DNA of 40,869 bases from JAKSCF01 sp028279945 (GCA_028279945.1 JANQMT010000066.1:1-40869), one strand, 5' to 3'; shown: positions 23,737-32,548, counted from the stretch's first letter. Notes: generated by a model from the sequence alone, not told the origin. A program made the numbers and translations.

Positions 23737-24108
23737 GTGGTTAAAATGTCCAGCTATAGTAAGATCAGGGCGTATAGTGTAAATAAATTGAATACAAAAA
23801 AAAAGGGAAAACGTAGGATTATAGTGGTCATAGCTAAATGCAGTATTTCTGCAGGTGCAGCTGAAGTGTTAAAAGCAGTTCAAGATACCGTTAAAGAAGA
23901 AGAGATAGAAAACGTCATTGTTGAAATTACAGGGTGTATAGGCCTTTGTCATATGGAGCCTATTGTCATTGTGGAGGATTTAGATCATTCAAAAATATTC
24001 TATGATTTGGTTACACCTGAGAAAGCAAAAACAATAACGCTTGTACATGGTTTATACGGGAACCCGGTATATCAATGGACAATTAAGGATAGCTTGGACC
24101 CTGTATAG
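23737..24108 (+). CDS. HndB-like thioredoxin-fold [2Fe-2S] subunit
   Basis: The 123-residue protein has a basic N-terminal extension (about 30 residues) and then a thioredoxin-like ferredoxin domain: VVIAKCSISAGAAEVLKAV and EITGCIGLCHMEPIVIVED. The spacing fits HndB, the small [2Fe-2S] subunit of the Desulfovibrio NADP-reducing hydrogenase. Three cysteines are visible in these motifs (one plus CIGLC), as in other HndB-like proteins, fewer than the four of NuoE. It should relay electrons between the diaphorase and hydrogenase subunits. GTG at 23737 follows GGAGGA by six bases. First gene of the sigma-54-driven operon. Confidence 0.8.
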   Translation: MVKMSSYSKIRAYSVNKLNTKKKGKRRIIVVIAKCSISAGAAEVLKAVQDTVKEEEIENVIVEITGCIGLCHMEPIVIVEDLDHSKIFYDLVTPEKAKTITLVHGLYGNPVYQWTIKDSLDPV

Positions 24109-24139
24109 GATCCCGGCTATATATAAAGGAGGTGTTTTA

Positions 24140-24661
24140 ATGTCACAGGTCATTAAAAAATGTCAATGCGAAGAAATGAGTGATGAGCAAAAATACGGGT
24201 TGTTAAATGATGTGATTGAAGAATATGAAAAGAAGGAAAGTAACCTCATTCAAATTCTTCATATTGCACAAGCAATTTTTGGATTTTTGCCTTTTGAAGT
24301 TCAAAACTTTATTGCAGAAAAAATGGATTTACCAATATCCAAAGTAAGTGGTGTAGTTAGCTTTTATTCCTATTTTTCTACAGAACCCAAAGGAGAATAT
24401 ACCGTAAAGGTTTGCTTGGGGACTGCTTGTTATGTAAGAGGTGGGAAAAAGATACTGGATAAGCTGAAGGAGCTTTTATGTATTGATGTAGGCGAAACTA
24501 CCGAAGACTTAAAATTCTCTCTTGAAGTGATGCGATGTTTGGGAGCATGCGGATTAGCACCGGTTATAAGTATTAATGAAAAGGTTTATAAAAGAGTAAA
24601 TCCCAATAAGCTGCAGCAAATATTAAAGGTGTATGATAAGGGAGGTGAAAAAAATGAATGA
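24140..24661 (+). CDS. hndA: NuoE/HndA-like [2Fe-2S] subunit
   Basis: The 173-residue protein is a standard 24-kDa-subunit homologue: an N-terminal helical bundle (SNLIQILHIAQAIFGFLPFE, VSGVVSFYSYFSTEPKGEYT) and a thioredoxin fold with CLGTACYVRGG and CLGACGLAPV, giving the four ligands of a [2Fe-2S] cluster. In Hnd/HydABC complexes it contacts the NuoF-like subunit. AAAGGAGGTG fixes the ATG at 24140. Its last codons overlap the next gene by eight bases, indicating coupled translation. Confidence 0.9.
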   Translation: MSQVIKKCQCEEMSDEQKYGLLNDVIEEYEKKESNLIQILHIAQAIFGFLPFEVQNFIAEKMDLPISKVSGVVSFYSYFSTEPKGEYTVKVCLGTACYVRGGKKILDKLKELLCIDVGETTEDLKFSLEVMRCLGACGLAPVISINEKVYKRVNPNKLQQILKVYDKGGEKNE

Positions 24662-27600
24662 GACGATTGATAAAAAAATAAATAGTGTTGAAGATCTTGA
24701 TTTTGCAAAAGAGAAATATGCTGAAGAAGTTGAAAAATACGACCGTATTCTTCTTTTTTGTGCCGGCTCGGGGTGTGTTTCTTCAGACTGTGGGGAGGTC
24801 AAAGATGCACTGGTTAAAGAACTTGAGGATGCAGACCTTTTATCCAAAGTGAAACTGAGCACTACAGGTTGTATAGGTATCTGTGACGTTGGGCCAAGAA
24901 TGACGGTACTACCCGACGGAATTTTCTACTGCAACCTGCAACCTGAGAACATGAAAAAAATAGTTCAACAACACCTTATAGGCGATAAATATGTAGAAGA
25001 GTTTTTATATACCAATAAAGATACCGGCGAAAAAGTGCCGCTCATGAAAGACATCGACTTCTTTAAAGGGCAAAATAAAGTGGTGTTAAGAGATTGCGGT
25101 ATGATTAATTACCGGTCAATGGATGAGTATATATCTAACGACGGCTATTATGCCCTTGCCAAGGTTCTTGGAGAATTCACTCCGGAGGAAGTTATAGAAG
25201 AAGTTAAAAAATCAGGCGTCAGAGGAAGAGGCGGCGGCGGATTTCCTGCAGGATTAAAATGGCAGCTGGCTGCAAAATCAGAAAGTGATCAAAAGTATGT
25301 CATATGTAATGCAGATGAAGGCGATCCGGGGGCATTTATGGATAGAAGTCTTTTAGAAGGAAATCCTCATTTGGCCATTGAAGGCATGGCCATTGCAGGG
25401 TATGCAATAGGAGCCGATAGGGGATTTGTTTATGTAAGGGCTGAATATCCTCTAGCCATAGAAGGACTGGAGTATGCTATTGATGAAGCGAGAAAGAGAA
25501 ATATACTGGGCAAAAACATTTTCGGAAGTGACTTTGATTTTGATATAGAAATAAGAATAGGGGCAGGAGCATTTGTATGTGGAGAAGAAACGGCCCTCAT
25601 GCGCTCAGTTGAAGGTCAACGTGGAGAACCCACACAAAAGCCTCCATACCCTTCTGATGAGGGCTTGTTTGGAAAACCTACTGTCATCAACAATGTTGAA
25701 ACTTTGGGAAATATCCCTGTGATTATTTTAAAAGGAGCCGAGTGGTTTGCAAAAATAGGAACAGAGAAAAGTAAAGGGACAAAAGTTTTTGCATTAGCCG
25801 GTGATGTTAATAACACAGGCATTATTGAAGTGCCTATGGGTCTTACCCTTGGAGAAATCATTTTTGGCATTGGTGGAGGTATTCCCAAAGGCAAGAAATT
25901 TAAAGTAGCACAAACCGGAGGACCTTCGGGAGGATGTTTAACCAGTGAACATTTGAATACCCCTGTAGATTACGATTCTCTTGTAGAGCTTGGAGCTATT
26001 ATGGGCTCAGGGGGTCTGATATGCATGGATGAAGATACATGTATGGTAGACGTGGCAAGATTCTTTATGGAGTTTGTACAAGAAGAGTCTTGTGGTAAAT
26101 GCGCCGCATGTCGATTGGGTACCAAAAGAATGCTTGAAATTCTTGAGAGAATTACCACCGGTGAAGGTAAAGAGGGAGATGTAGAGCTTCTTGAAGAAAT
26201 CGGAAAAACCGTAAAGGACACTGCATTATGCGGTTTAGGCCAAACCGCTCCAAATCCTGTTCTAAGTACCATAAAGTATTTTAGACATGAATATGATGAG
26301 CACATCAAACAAAATTATTGTCGTGCCGGTGTATGCGCAGAACTATTCATTTCTCCATGTGAGAATGCCTGTCCGGCAGGTGTTAATGTACCGGGATATG
26401 TTGCATTGATTGCTGCAGGAAGAGTAAAGGATGCCTACAACCTTATCAGACAGGAAAATCCATTTCCATCCGTATGCGGAAGAGTGTGTACCCATCCTTG
26501 TGAAGGTAAATGTCGAAGAGCACAGCTGGATGATCCAATAGCTATCGTAGACCTTAAACGATATGCAGCTGATGAAGCTTTCAAGCATAATGAACCTTTT
26601 ACCGATTTAGTCTTTCCCAGCAAAAACAAATCTGTGGGTATTGTGGGGGCAGGCCCTTCAGGCTTGACATGTGCCTATTACCTAAGAAGGTTAGGATATG
26701 ATGTAACGGTTTACGAGTCTCAACCGGTTGCAGGAGGCGTTTTAGTCTTTGGTATACCAGAATATCGTTTGCCTAAGGCAGTCCTAAAAAGGGAAATTGA
26801 TTCACTCAAACAAGTAGGCATTCAAGTATTAACAGATATGGAAGTTGGAAAAGAAATTTCTTTTGAGGAATTAAGAGAAAAGCATGATTCCATATATATC
26901 GCAACAGGCACACAAATTTCTCGAAAAGTAGGCGTTAAAGGTGAAAATCTAAAAGGTGTTTATCATGGATTAGACTTCTTAAAAGATGTTAACCTTAATA
27001 AAGAAGTCCAGTTAGGCGGAATTGTTGCGGTCATAGGTGGTGGAAATACAGCCATTGATTCTGCAAGAGTTGCTGTTAGAATGGGTGCGGAAGAAGTCCA
27101 CGTACTATATAGGAGAACCCTGGGCGATATGCCTGCCGACAGACGAGAAATAGAAGATGCAATAGAAGAAGGCGTCATTGTTCACGAACTGGTAGAACCA
27201 ACTGAATTTGTCGGAACAGAGACAGTTGAAAAAGTGAAATGTTTGAGAATGGAACTCAAAGGTTTTGACTCTGACGGCAGGAGAAAGCCATCTCGAATTG
27301 AAGATTCGGAATTTGAGGTGGATGTAGATTATGTCATTCCTGCAGTCAGCCAGTATTCAGATCTTCCGTTTGTAAGCAAAGACGAAGTAGAAGTGACAAA
27401 ATGGGGGACCTTTATTGTAGATGATGAAACATTAATGACAACCATGTCAGGCGTCTTTGCAGGAGGCGATGTGGCAAGAGGGTCCGATGTGGTCATAACA
27501 GCCATAGCTGATGGGAAAAAAGCGGCAAGCTCCATCGATAAGTACCTTGGTGGAAAAGGAGAACTCAACAAAGGTGAACCTATCGACATACCACTTGCAG

Positions 27601-27758
27601 AGGATGATTCGGATTTGGTTGAACATGATAGATTCTCCATGGAATACATGGATGTGGAAGATAGAAAAGATAGTTTTGATGAAGTCGCTTTGGGATTCCA
27701 CAGATTAAATGCCATAGCAGAAGCCATGAGATGTCTACGATGTGATAGAAGAGAGTAA
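24654..27758 (+). CDS. NuoF/HndC-like diaphorase fused to a GltD-like NAD(P)H oxidoreductase
   Basis: A 1034-residue fusion. Residues 30-115: thioredoxin-like [2Fe-2S] domain (CAGSGCVSSDC, TGCIGICD). Residues 130-560: the 51-kDa NuoF module, with GRGGGGFPAGLKW (about 190), NADEGDPGAFMDR, GAGAFVCGEETALMRS and the 4Fe-4S site ESCGKCAACRLGT (about 478). From about 562 the usual ferredoxin tail of HndC is replaced by the Cys-rich helical domain of glutamate synthase beta (CENACPAG, CGRVCTHPCEGKC), then FAD and NAD(P) Rossmann folds with GAGPSGLTCAYYLRRLG (about 665), GGGNTAIDSARVAVRMG (about 796) and AGGDVARG (about 936). It could connect NADH, NADPH and ferredoxin to H2 formation in the cytoplasm. 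GGAGGTG sets the ATG at 24654. Confidence 0.9.
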   Translation: MNETIDKKINSVEDLDFAKEKYAEEVEKYDRILLFCAGSGCVSSDCGEVKDALVKELEDADLLSKVKLSTTGCIGICDVGPRMTVLPDGIFYCNLQPENMKKIVQQHLIGDKYVEEFLYTNKDTGEKVPLMKDIDFFKGQNKVVLRDCGMINYRSMDEYISNDGYYALAKVLGEFTPEEVIEEVKKSGVRGRGGGGFPAGLKWQLAAKSESDQKYVICNADEGDPGAFMDRSLLEGNPHLAIEGMAIAGYAIGADRGFVYVRAEYPLAIEGLEYAIDEARKRNILGKNIFGSDFDFDIEIRIGAGAFVCGEETALMRSVEGQRGEPTQKPPYPSDEGLFGKPTVINNVETLGNIPVIILKGAEWFAKIGTEKSKGTKVFALAGDVNNTGIIEVPMGLTLGEIIFGIGGGIPKGKKFKVAQTGGPSGGCLTSEHLNTPVDYDSLVELGAIMGSGGLICMDEDTCMVDVARFFMEFVQEESCGKCAACRLGTKRMLEILERITTGEGKEGDVELLEEIGKTVKDTALCGLGQTAPNPVLSTIKYFRHEYDEHIKQNYCRAGVCAELFISPCENACPAGVNVPGYVALIAAGRVKDAYNLIRQENPFPSVCGRVCTHPCEGKCRRAQLDDPIAIVDLKRYAADEAFKHNEPFTDLVFPSKNKSVGIVGAGPSGLTCAYYLRRLGYDVTVYESQPVAGGVLVFGIPEYRLPKAVLKREIDSLKQVGIQVLTDMEVGKEISFEELREKHDSIYIATGTQISRKVGVKGENLKGVYHGLDFLKDVNLNKEVQLGGIVAVIGGGNTAIDSARVAVRMGAEEVHVLYRRTLGDMPADRREIEDAIEEGVIVHELVEPTEFVGTETVEKVKCLRMELKGFDSDGRRKPSRIEDSEFEVDVDYVIPAVSQYSDLPFVSKDEVEVTKWGTFIVDDETLMTTMSGVFAGGDVARGSDVVITAIADGKKAASSIDKYLGGKGELNKGEPIDIPLAEDDSDLVEHDRFSMEYMDVEDRKDSFDEVALGFHRLNAIAEAMRCLRCDRRE

Positions 27759-27777
27759 TAATAAAGGAGGTGAAATA

Positions 27778-29604
27778 ATGGTAAACCTAACCATAAATAA
27801 TAAAAAAATTAGTGTAGAAGAAGGGACGACTATTCTTGAGGCTGCAAAGCAGAACAATATCCTAATACCAAGCTTATGTTATCTTGAGGGTGTCCATAAA
27901 TCAGGTTCATGTAGAATTTGTGCGGTTGAAGTAGATGGTGCTAAAAATCTTCAAGCTTCATGTATCACGCCGGTAAGTGAAGGCATGGTAGTGCATACCA
28001 ATTCAAACAGAGTGAGAAGTGCAAGAAAAGTGCTTTATGAATTAATGCTTTCTGATCACCCGAAAGAATGTCTGGAATGTTCAAGAAATCAAAATTGTAC
28101 CTTCCAGGAACTTGGAGAATTAATACAAATAGACCAATCACGACTTGAAGGAGAAAAATCAAAAGTATTTATAGATGATACTTCTCCATCAATTGTTCGG
28201 GATGCTTCAAAATGCATATTGTGTAGAAGGTGTGTCACCGTATGTAACGAAGTCCAAGGTGTAGGCATTTTAAATTCTCAATCCAGAGGATTTGCATCTG
28301 AAATAAGTTCTGGTCAAGATTTGCCTTTAGGGTCTGCATCCTGTGCATACTGTGGTCAGTGCACGACGGTATGTCCTGTAGGCGCTTTAGTTGAAAAGGA
28401 TGCTACAATTGCAGTATGGGACGCTTTAAATGATCCAAATAAGACCGTTATTATTCAAACCGCACCTGCCATTCGTGCAGCTTTAGGCGAAGAATTTGGA
28501 TATGAGCCCGGAAAATGTGTAACGGGGAAAATGGCCAGTGCTTTAAAAGAAATGAATTTTGACTATGTTTTCGATACCAACTTTGCTGCTGACTTGACCA
28601 TTATCGAAGAAGGAACAGAGCTGCTTGGAAGACTCGTAAACTATTTGTACTCAAATAATATAATCAACGATGAGCAGTTGGAAAAAACAGGATTTAAAGC
28701 ATCCGATAAACCCCCTGTACTGCCAATGATTACTAGCTGCAGCCCAGGCTGGATAAAATATGTTGAACATTATTTCCCTGAGGAGCTGGATCATTTATCA
28801 TCCTGTAAATCACCGCATATGATGCTGGGTGCACTATGTAAGAGCTTCTTTGCTGAAAAAATTAATGTAGACCCAAAAGATATGTTTGTTGTTTCTGTTA
28901 TGCCTTGCACAGCTAAAAAATATGAAATTTCAAGGCCGGAGATGATTAATAATGGCGTACCTAATGTGGATGCTGTTGTTACTACAAGAGAATTAGCCAG
29001 GATGATTAAAGACTCCGGCGTATATTTTAACGGTCTTGAAGACGGCACAATGGATAATCCTTTAGGTCTCTCATCAGGTGCGGCAGATATTTTTGGTGTA
29101 CCGGGCGGGGTAATGGAGGCAGCTTTACGAACGGTGTATGAGATTGTAACCGGAAGAGAACTACCATTTGACAATCTTCATGTAGAGCCAATCCAAGGAC
29201 TGGAAAGGATTAAAACAGCAGAAATCACAATAGAGGATGCCAAAGAAGAATGGGCGTTTCTAAATGGTGTTACAGTAAAAATAGCAACCACAAGCGGCCT
29301 AAAAGGTGCTTCAATTTTACTGGATGAAATCAGTAAAGATGACAGTCCTTATCACTTCATTGAAGTCATGGGGTGCCCAGGTGGTTGTATAAGCGGTGGA
29401 GGACAGCCCAGACCTACTAATGATGAAGTTCGGAAAAAGAGGATTCAAGGTCTGTATGATGAGGATGAAGGAAAAGAGCTTAGAAAGTCTCATGAGAATC
29501 CGTATATTACAAGTATATACGAAGAATATCTTGAGAAGCCTTTAGGCCATAAGTCTCATGAGTTACTTCATACCATCTATACAAAGAGAAATAAATATCA
29601 ATAA
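27778..29604 (+). CDS. hndD: [FeFe] hydrogenase catalytic subunit (HndD/HydA type)
   Basis: The 608-residue subunit has an N-terminal [2Fe-2S] domain (CRICAVEV), a His-ligated 4Fe-4S site HPKECLECSRNQNC, two further 4Fe-4S motifs (CILCRRCVTVCNE, CAYCGQCTTVCP) and the H-cluster domain. Motif 1 is TSCSPGW (319-325), where the textbook form is TSCCPxW; motif 2 is MPCTAKKYE (Cys 377); motif 3 is EVMGCPGGCISGGGQP (Cys 533 and 537). A small C-terminal hydrogenase subunit-like domain ends the chain. It reduces protons or oxidises H2 using electrons from the upstream diaphorase subunits. GGAGGTG lies before ATG 27778, and a terminator follows. No maturases (HydEFG) are in the window. Confidence 0.94.
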   Translation: MVNLTINNKKISVEEGTTILEAAKQNNILIPSLCYLEGVHKSGSCRICAVEVDGAKNLQASCITPVSEGMVVHTNSNRVRSARKVLYELMLSDHPKECLECSRNQNCTFQELGELIQIDQSRLEGEKSKVFIDDTSPSIVRDASKCILCRRCVTVCNEVQGVGILNSQSRGFASEISSGQDLPLGSASCAYCGQCTTVCPVGALVEKDATIAVWDALNDPNKTVIIQTAPAIRAALGEEFGYEPGKCVTGKMASALKEMNFDYVFDTNFAADLTIIEEGTELLGRLVNYLYSNNIINDEQLEKTGFKASDKPPVLPMITSCSPGWIKYVEHYFPEELDHLSSCKSPHMMLGALCKSFFAEKINVDPKDMFVVSVMPCTAKKYEISRPEMINNGVPNVDAVVTTRELARMIKDSGVYFNGLEDGTMDNPLGLSSGAADIFGVPGGVMEAALRTVYEIVTGRELPFDNLHVEPIQGLERIKTAEITIEDAKEEWAFLNGVTVKIATTSGLKGASILLDEISKDDSPYHFIEVMGCPGGCISGGGQPRPTNDEVRKKRIQGLYDEDEGKELRKSHENPYITSIYEEYLEKPLGHKSHELLHTIYTKRNKYQ

Positions 29605-29623
29605 ACTGAGAATACTCAAAATA

Positions 29624-29653
29624 ATGGTGGGCCTTGTGCCCACCATGAATATT
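29624..29653 (+). terminator. Terminator of the hydrogenase operon
   Basis: ATGGTGGGC (29624-29632) pairs with GCCCACCAT (29638-29646), then GAATATTTTTT. Confidence 0.88.
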
Positions 29654-29736
29654 TTTTGAAATAATAGAAAATGAATGATAACAATTTTGAGTAGAGTTAC
29701 CGACTTGAAACGATATTATTAGATTTATTTTAAATA

Positions 29737-30135
29737 TTACTTAGGTAATTTGAAATAGAGAAAAAGAAGCAATACGATATAGGTAATAACTATGACTAGA
29801 ATGCCATGGATGGTAAATAGTTTTTCTGACTGTAATAGATATATAATGCTGATGGGAACAATAACGCTTACCGTTTTTACGCTGCCATAAAAACTGAAAC
29901 CCTCTTGATTATCATTTTTATACATGAAAACTAAAAAAACAAAAGTGCCTACACAAAACCAAAAGATAAAGTCATTGGATATATAGGGTATTTTCTTGAA
30001 TACAGGTATGGACAAGACACGAATACCTACATTGAAACATGTAAATATCACATATACCATGAAAGAGTAAAAACCTGCCTTATAAGTAAGAAACTTGGAA
30101 ATTTCACCATACTTTGACTTACTTCTATTGATCAT
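29737..30135 (-). CDS. Small integral membrane protein, unknown function
   Basis: About 132 residues with four predicted membrane segments (FYSFMVYVIFTCFNVGI, DFIFWFCVGTFVFLVFMY, SVIVPISIIYLL, ILVIVITYIVLLLFLYF) and a basic N-terminal tail. The start is ATG 30135, behind GAGGGGGG; an upstream ATG would have no ribosome site. I do not recognise a family. A 30-residue ORF lies 53 bases upstream on the same strand and is probably cotranscribed. Confidence 0.65.
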   Translation of the reverse strand: MINRSKSKYGEISKFLTYKAGFYSFMVYVIFTCFNVGIRVLSIPVFKKIPYISNDFIFWFCVGTFVFLVFMYKNDNQEGFSFYGSVKTVSVIVPISIIYLLQSEKLFTIHGILVIVITYIVLLLFLYFKLPK

Positions 30136-30188
30136 CTTTCTTACCCCCCTCAAGATAAAAAATATCTTCAAATTTTTTACCAAAAGTG

Positions 30189-30281
30189 TTAGCGAGTCAG
30201 CTCTAAAACCTTTACTCTATTTTTAGGCGTATCTTCATCATAATCAATTGTTTTCTTCTGTGGCAAGCTATATATATCCAT
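30189..30281 (-). CDS. 30-residue small protein upstream of the membrane protein
   Basis: ATG preceded by AAGGAGGGGGACGAA, one of the strongest ribosome sites in the window, opens a 31-codon frame: MDIYSLPQKKTIDYDEDT and then a basic end (VKVLELTR). It is hydrophilic and charged, with no signal or membrane segment. The ribosome site makes translation likely; function is unknown and no family is recognised. Confidence 0.5.
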   Translation of the reverse strand: MDIYSLPQKKTIDYDEDTPKNRVKVLELTR

Positions 30282-30659
30282 TTCGTCCCCCTCCTTAAAT
30301 GTAAAGAAATCTTGTCTTATTTTAAGGAATTTTTTACTTGATGCTATATATTATGATTTAAAGTTATAATTGTTAACAATAGAGATTGATTTATGCCATC
30401 TTAGGCTATATGAACAAACTAAAATATAATAGAGAGAATAAAATAAAGAATTACCATATCAATAGAGGTGAGTATTTTCGGCTAAATACTATAACAAATA
30501 TAAAAAGGAGTATTAGAATTGAAAGCAAATAAATCTTAAACCTTTTCTACTTTTATTTTACCATAAAATATTATTTATTAACATACACTTCCTTTTATTT
30601 ATTTTTTTAGCAGTATTAGAATTAAAATAGTCTGGTGATTTTCATCCAATTATGACCAT
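30282..30659. other. AT-rich intergenic region without a recognised gene
   Basis: Between the small minus-strand gene and the tRNA promoter there is no convincing coding frame. A possible minus-strand promoter (TTGTTA-N18-CATAAT) lies about 100 bases upstream of the 30-residue gene. A good ribosome-like AAAAAGGAG near 30505 leads only to a few codons. Confidence 0.3.
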
Positions 30660-30688
30660 TTGACAACAGTTATTTTTTTTGCTAAACT
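30660..30688 (+). promoter_or_regulatory. Promoter of tRNA-Ser and ffs
   Basis: TTGACA (30660-30665), 17 bases including an eight-T run, TAAACT (30683-30688). It would drive tRNA-Ser, and ffs just behind it, as one primary transcript. Confidence 0.75.
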
Positions 30689-30763
30689 AGAAAGACGTGC
30701 TAATGAAAAGCACAAAATGCGTGTTAACTAAACGCAAAGAATGAATACTCCAAATGGTTTCAT

Positions 30764-30851
30764 GGAGAGGTGACCGAGTGGCTAAGGGGCACGCCTGGAA
30801 AGCGTGTAGGGTGTAACAGCCTCGCGAGTTCGAGTCTCGCTCTCTCCGCCA
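30764..30851 (+). tRNA. tRNA-Ser (anticodon GGA)
   Basis: An 88-base class II tRNA. The acceptor GGAGAGG pairs with TCTCTCC (the last pair G-U), G is the discriminator base and CCA is encoded. The anticodon stem CACGC/GCGTG encloses CTGGAAA, giving anticodon GGA for UCC/UCU. The long variable arm (TAGGGTGTAACAGCCT) is typical of Ser. The T-loop is GTTCGAGTC. Confidence 0.96.
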
Positions 30852-30852
30852 T

Positions 30853-31119
30853 TCTGTGCTAGCTGGGGAGGTAGCGGTGCCCTGTAACCTGCAATCCGCT
30901 ATAGCAGGAGTGAATTCCTGTCTGAGGCATGCTGCTGTAGGGTCAGCCCTATGTATGCGGGTGTTGAGGATTGGGTCCTGTGCAATAGGAACTTGTGAAT
31001 GTGTCAGGTCCGGAAGGAAGCAGCAATAAGCAAATCTTCCTATGTGCCGCAGAGCAGCCTGATCTGAGCTTGCTGCATAAACAGCGCTTGGAACAGTATG
31101 TCAAGGACAGGTGCGCAGT
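30853..31119 (+). ncRNA. ffs: Signal recognition particle RNA (large, Alu-domain type)
   Basis: The sequence matches the roughly 270-base SRP RNA of Bacillus/Clostridia. The 5' Alu domain has GGGGAGGTAGCGGTGCCCTG, the S-domain apex has TGTCAGGTCCGGAAGGAAGC followed by AGCA, and the 5' CTGTGC (30854-30859) pairs with 3' GCGCAG (31113-31118). It begins two bases after the tRNA-Ser CCA. It forms the core of SRP with Ffh for membrane targeting. Confidence 0.96.
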
Positions 31120-31145
31120 TTTAAAACTTAAAAATATAAAATTAT

Positions 31146-31174
31146 AAAGAGACCGAAAGGGTCTTGTTTTTTTT
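31146..31174 (+). terminator. Terminator of the tRNA-Ser/ffs transcript
   Basis: GACC and GGTC, with flanking A-T pairs, close a GAAA-type loop at 31147-31165, followed by a run of T residues up to 31174. Confidence 0.85.
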
Positions 31175-31258
31175 GCCGATATTTTAATGATTTATGTCGA
31201 TTAACATATCCAAACAGTGTATAATGAGGAAAAAGAAAACCGTATAAGGATGATCACT

Positions 31259-31789
31259 ATGAGTATAAACGAAACGCTTATCATTGAAAAACTGTTCATG
31301 GATTACAGCAAAAAAATATACTATATCGTTAAAAAAATTGTCATAAATGAAGATACGGCAAAAGATATCGTACAAGACACGTTTGTCACTGCATTTGAAA
31401 AATTATCTCAGCTGAAAGACTCTAAGGCAGTTGAAAAATGGCTGATACAGATTGCTGTTAACAAAGCAAAGCGAAAATACAGTTACTCCCAAAAAGAAAT
31501 GCCTTCAGATGAAGCGTATCTCTTTGAAAATTCCATAGAAAATCAATATCTACCGGAAAAACAGCTTGAAAATCAAGAATTAAAGCAGCAATTTAAAGCC
31601 CATTTTAACGATATGGCGTCAGAATTTAAACAAGTGTTGATATTATATTGTTATGGAGAATTTTCCTATAAAGAAATTGCTGAAACATTGGAAATCACAG
31701 AAGGAACTGTAAAATCCAGATTACATAGAGCAAAAAGAATATTAAAAGATAAAATCACTTCAGGGGTATTGCAGGAAGGAGGGGTTTAA
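31259..31789 (+). CDS. ECF-type RNA polymerase sigma factor
   Basis: The 176-residue protein has region 2 (YYIVKKIVINEDTAKDIVQD, then TFVTAFEKL) and region 4 (FKQVLILYCYGEFSYKEIAE, then ITEGTVKSRLHRAKRILK), the complete ECF layout with no region 1 or 3. It would direct polymerase to a small stress regulon. ATG at 31259 follows AAGGA; a TATAAT at 31220-31225 is a likely -10 box. The anti-sigma gene follows directly (stop TAA, then GTG), so the pair is coupled. The cassette lies between ffs and dnaX, which are usually closer neighbours in Firmicutes. Confidence 0.9.
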   Translation: MSINETLIIEKLFMDYSKKIYYIVKKIVINEDTAKDIVQDTFVTAFEKLSQLKDSKAVEKWLIQIAVNKAKRKYSYSQKEMPSDEAYLFENSIENQYLPEKQLENQELKQQFKAHFNDMASEFKQVLILYCYGEFSYKEIAETLEITEGTVKSRLHRAKRILKDKITSGVLQEGGV

Positions 31790-32512
31790 GTGAAAGAAAG
31801 AGATGTATTTGATGAGTGGATCAAACAAAATCTTAAAGAAGAAATGGAAGAGGAAATACCGGATAGTCAAGCACTTTTAGCAAGTATAAAGAGTGAAATA
31901 AACAACAAGAATAAGGCCCGAAAACGACGAATAACATGGATGCGTGCAGCAATAATATTTCTTGCCGTAGCTGTGACCTGCGCCTATATCGCTACCAGTG
32001 AAAGCTACTCGAACTATGTTAGAAGATTTCTAAATCTGAATGTAAGAGAAGAAAATGAAATTGTTTCTGATAACCAGAATCCAGGGGAAAGAAAACCAGA
32101 AGTCATTGAAGCGGCTATGACACCAGAAGAAATTGAGGACAAGTTTGGATATATTGTACATGAGCCTGAATATTTACCTGAGGGTTATATACAGCAAAGT
32201 GTTACAGTTAGAGCTCACAATCAAAATGTATTGCTGGTTTATGTGGAATACTGGAAAAATGATAATGAAAAGATGTTGATGCTTGTGCAGCTTCCTATAT
32301 ATAATAATACATCAAGATCTGAAGAATATAATAAAGACAACTGCGTAGTAGAAAAATTAAGGAAAAACGATATAGAATATATTGTCGTTAGACGCTTAAA
32401 TACTGATAAGACAACTATTTTTTGGGAAAAAGGGAAAGTCATGTACCGCCTTGAAGGAAATTTAGAAAAAGAAGAGATGATAAAAATTGCCGAATCTGTA
32501 GATTACAATTAG
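31790..32512 (+). CDS. Membrane-anchored anti-sigma factor with DUF4367-like domain
   Basis: The 240-residue protein starts at GTG 31790, behind GAAGGAGGGG. Its cytoplasmic N-terminus (about 45 residues) is acidic and then basic. A single membrane span (AAIIFLAVAVTCAYIATS, about 50-67) follows, then an extracytoplasmic region with FGYIVHEPEYLPEGYIQQSV, YWKNDNEKMLMLVQ and a C-terminal segment typical of DUF4367 proteins. By position and topology it should hold the preceding sigma factor inactive until an envelope signal arrives. No zinc-binding HxxxCxxC anti-sigma motif is visible. Confidence 0.8.
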   Translation: MKERDVFDEWIKQNLKEEMEEEIPDSQALLASIKSEINNKNKARKRRITWMRAAIIFLAVAVTCAYIATSESYSNYVRRFLNLNVREENEIVSDNQNPGERKPEVIEAAMTPEEIEDKFGYIVHEPEYLPEGYIQQSVTVRAHNQNVLLVYVEYWKNDNEKMLMLVQLPIYNNTSRSEEYNKDNCVVEKLRKNDIEYIVVRRLNTDKTTIFWEKGKVMYRLEGNLEKEEMIKIAESVDYN

Positions 32513-32548
32513 AAGAAGTCAAAAAAAATAAAAAAAAATCAATTTTTC

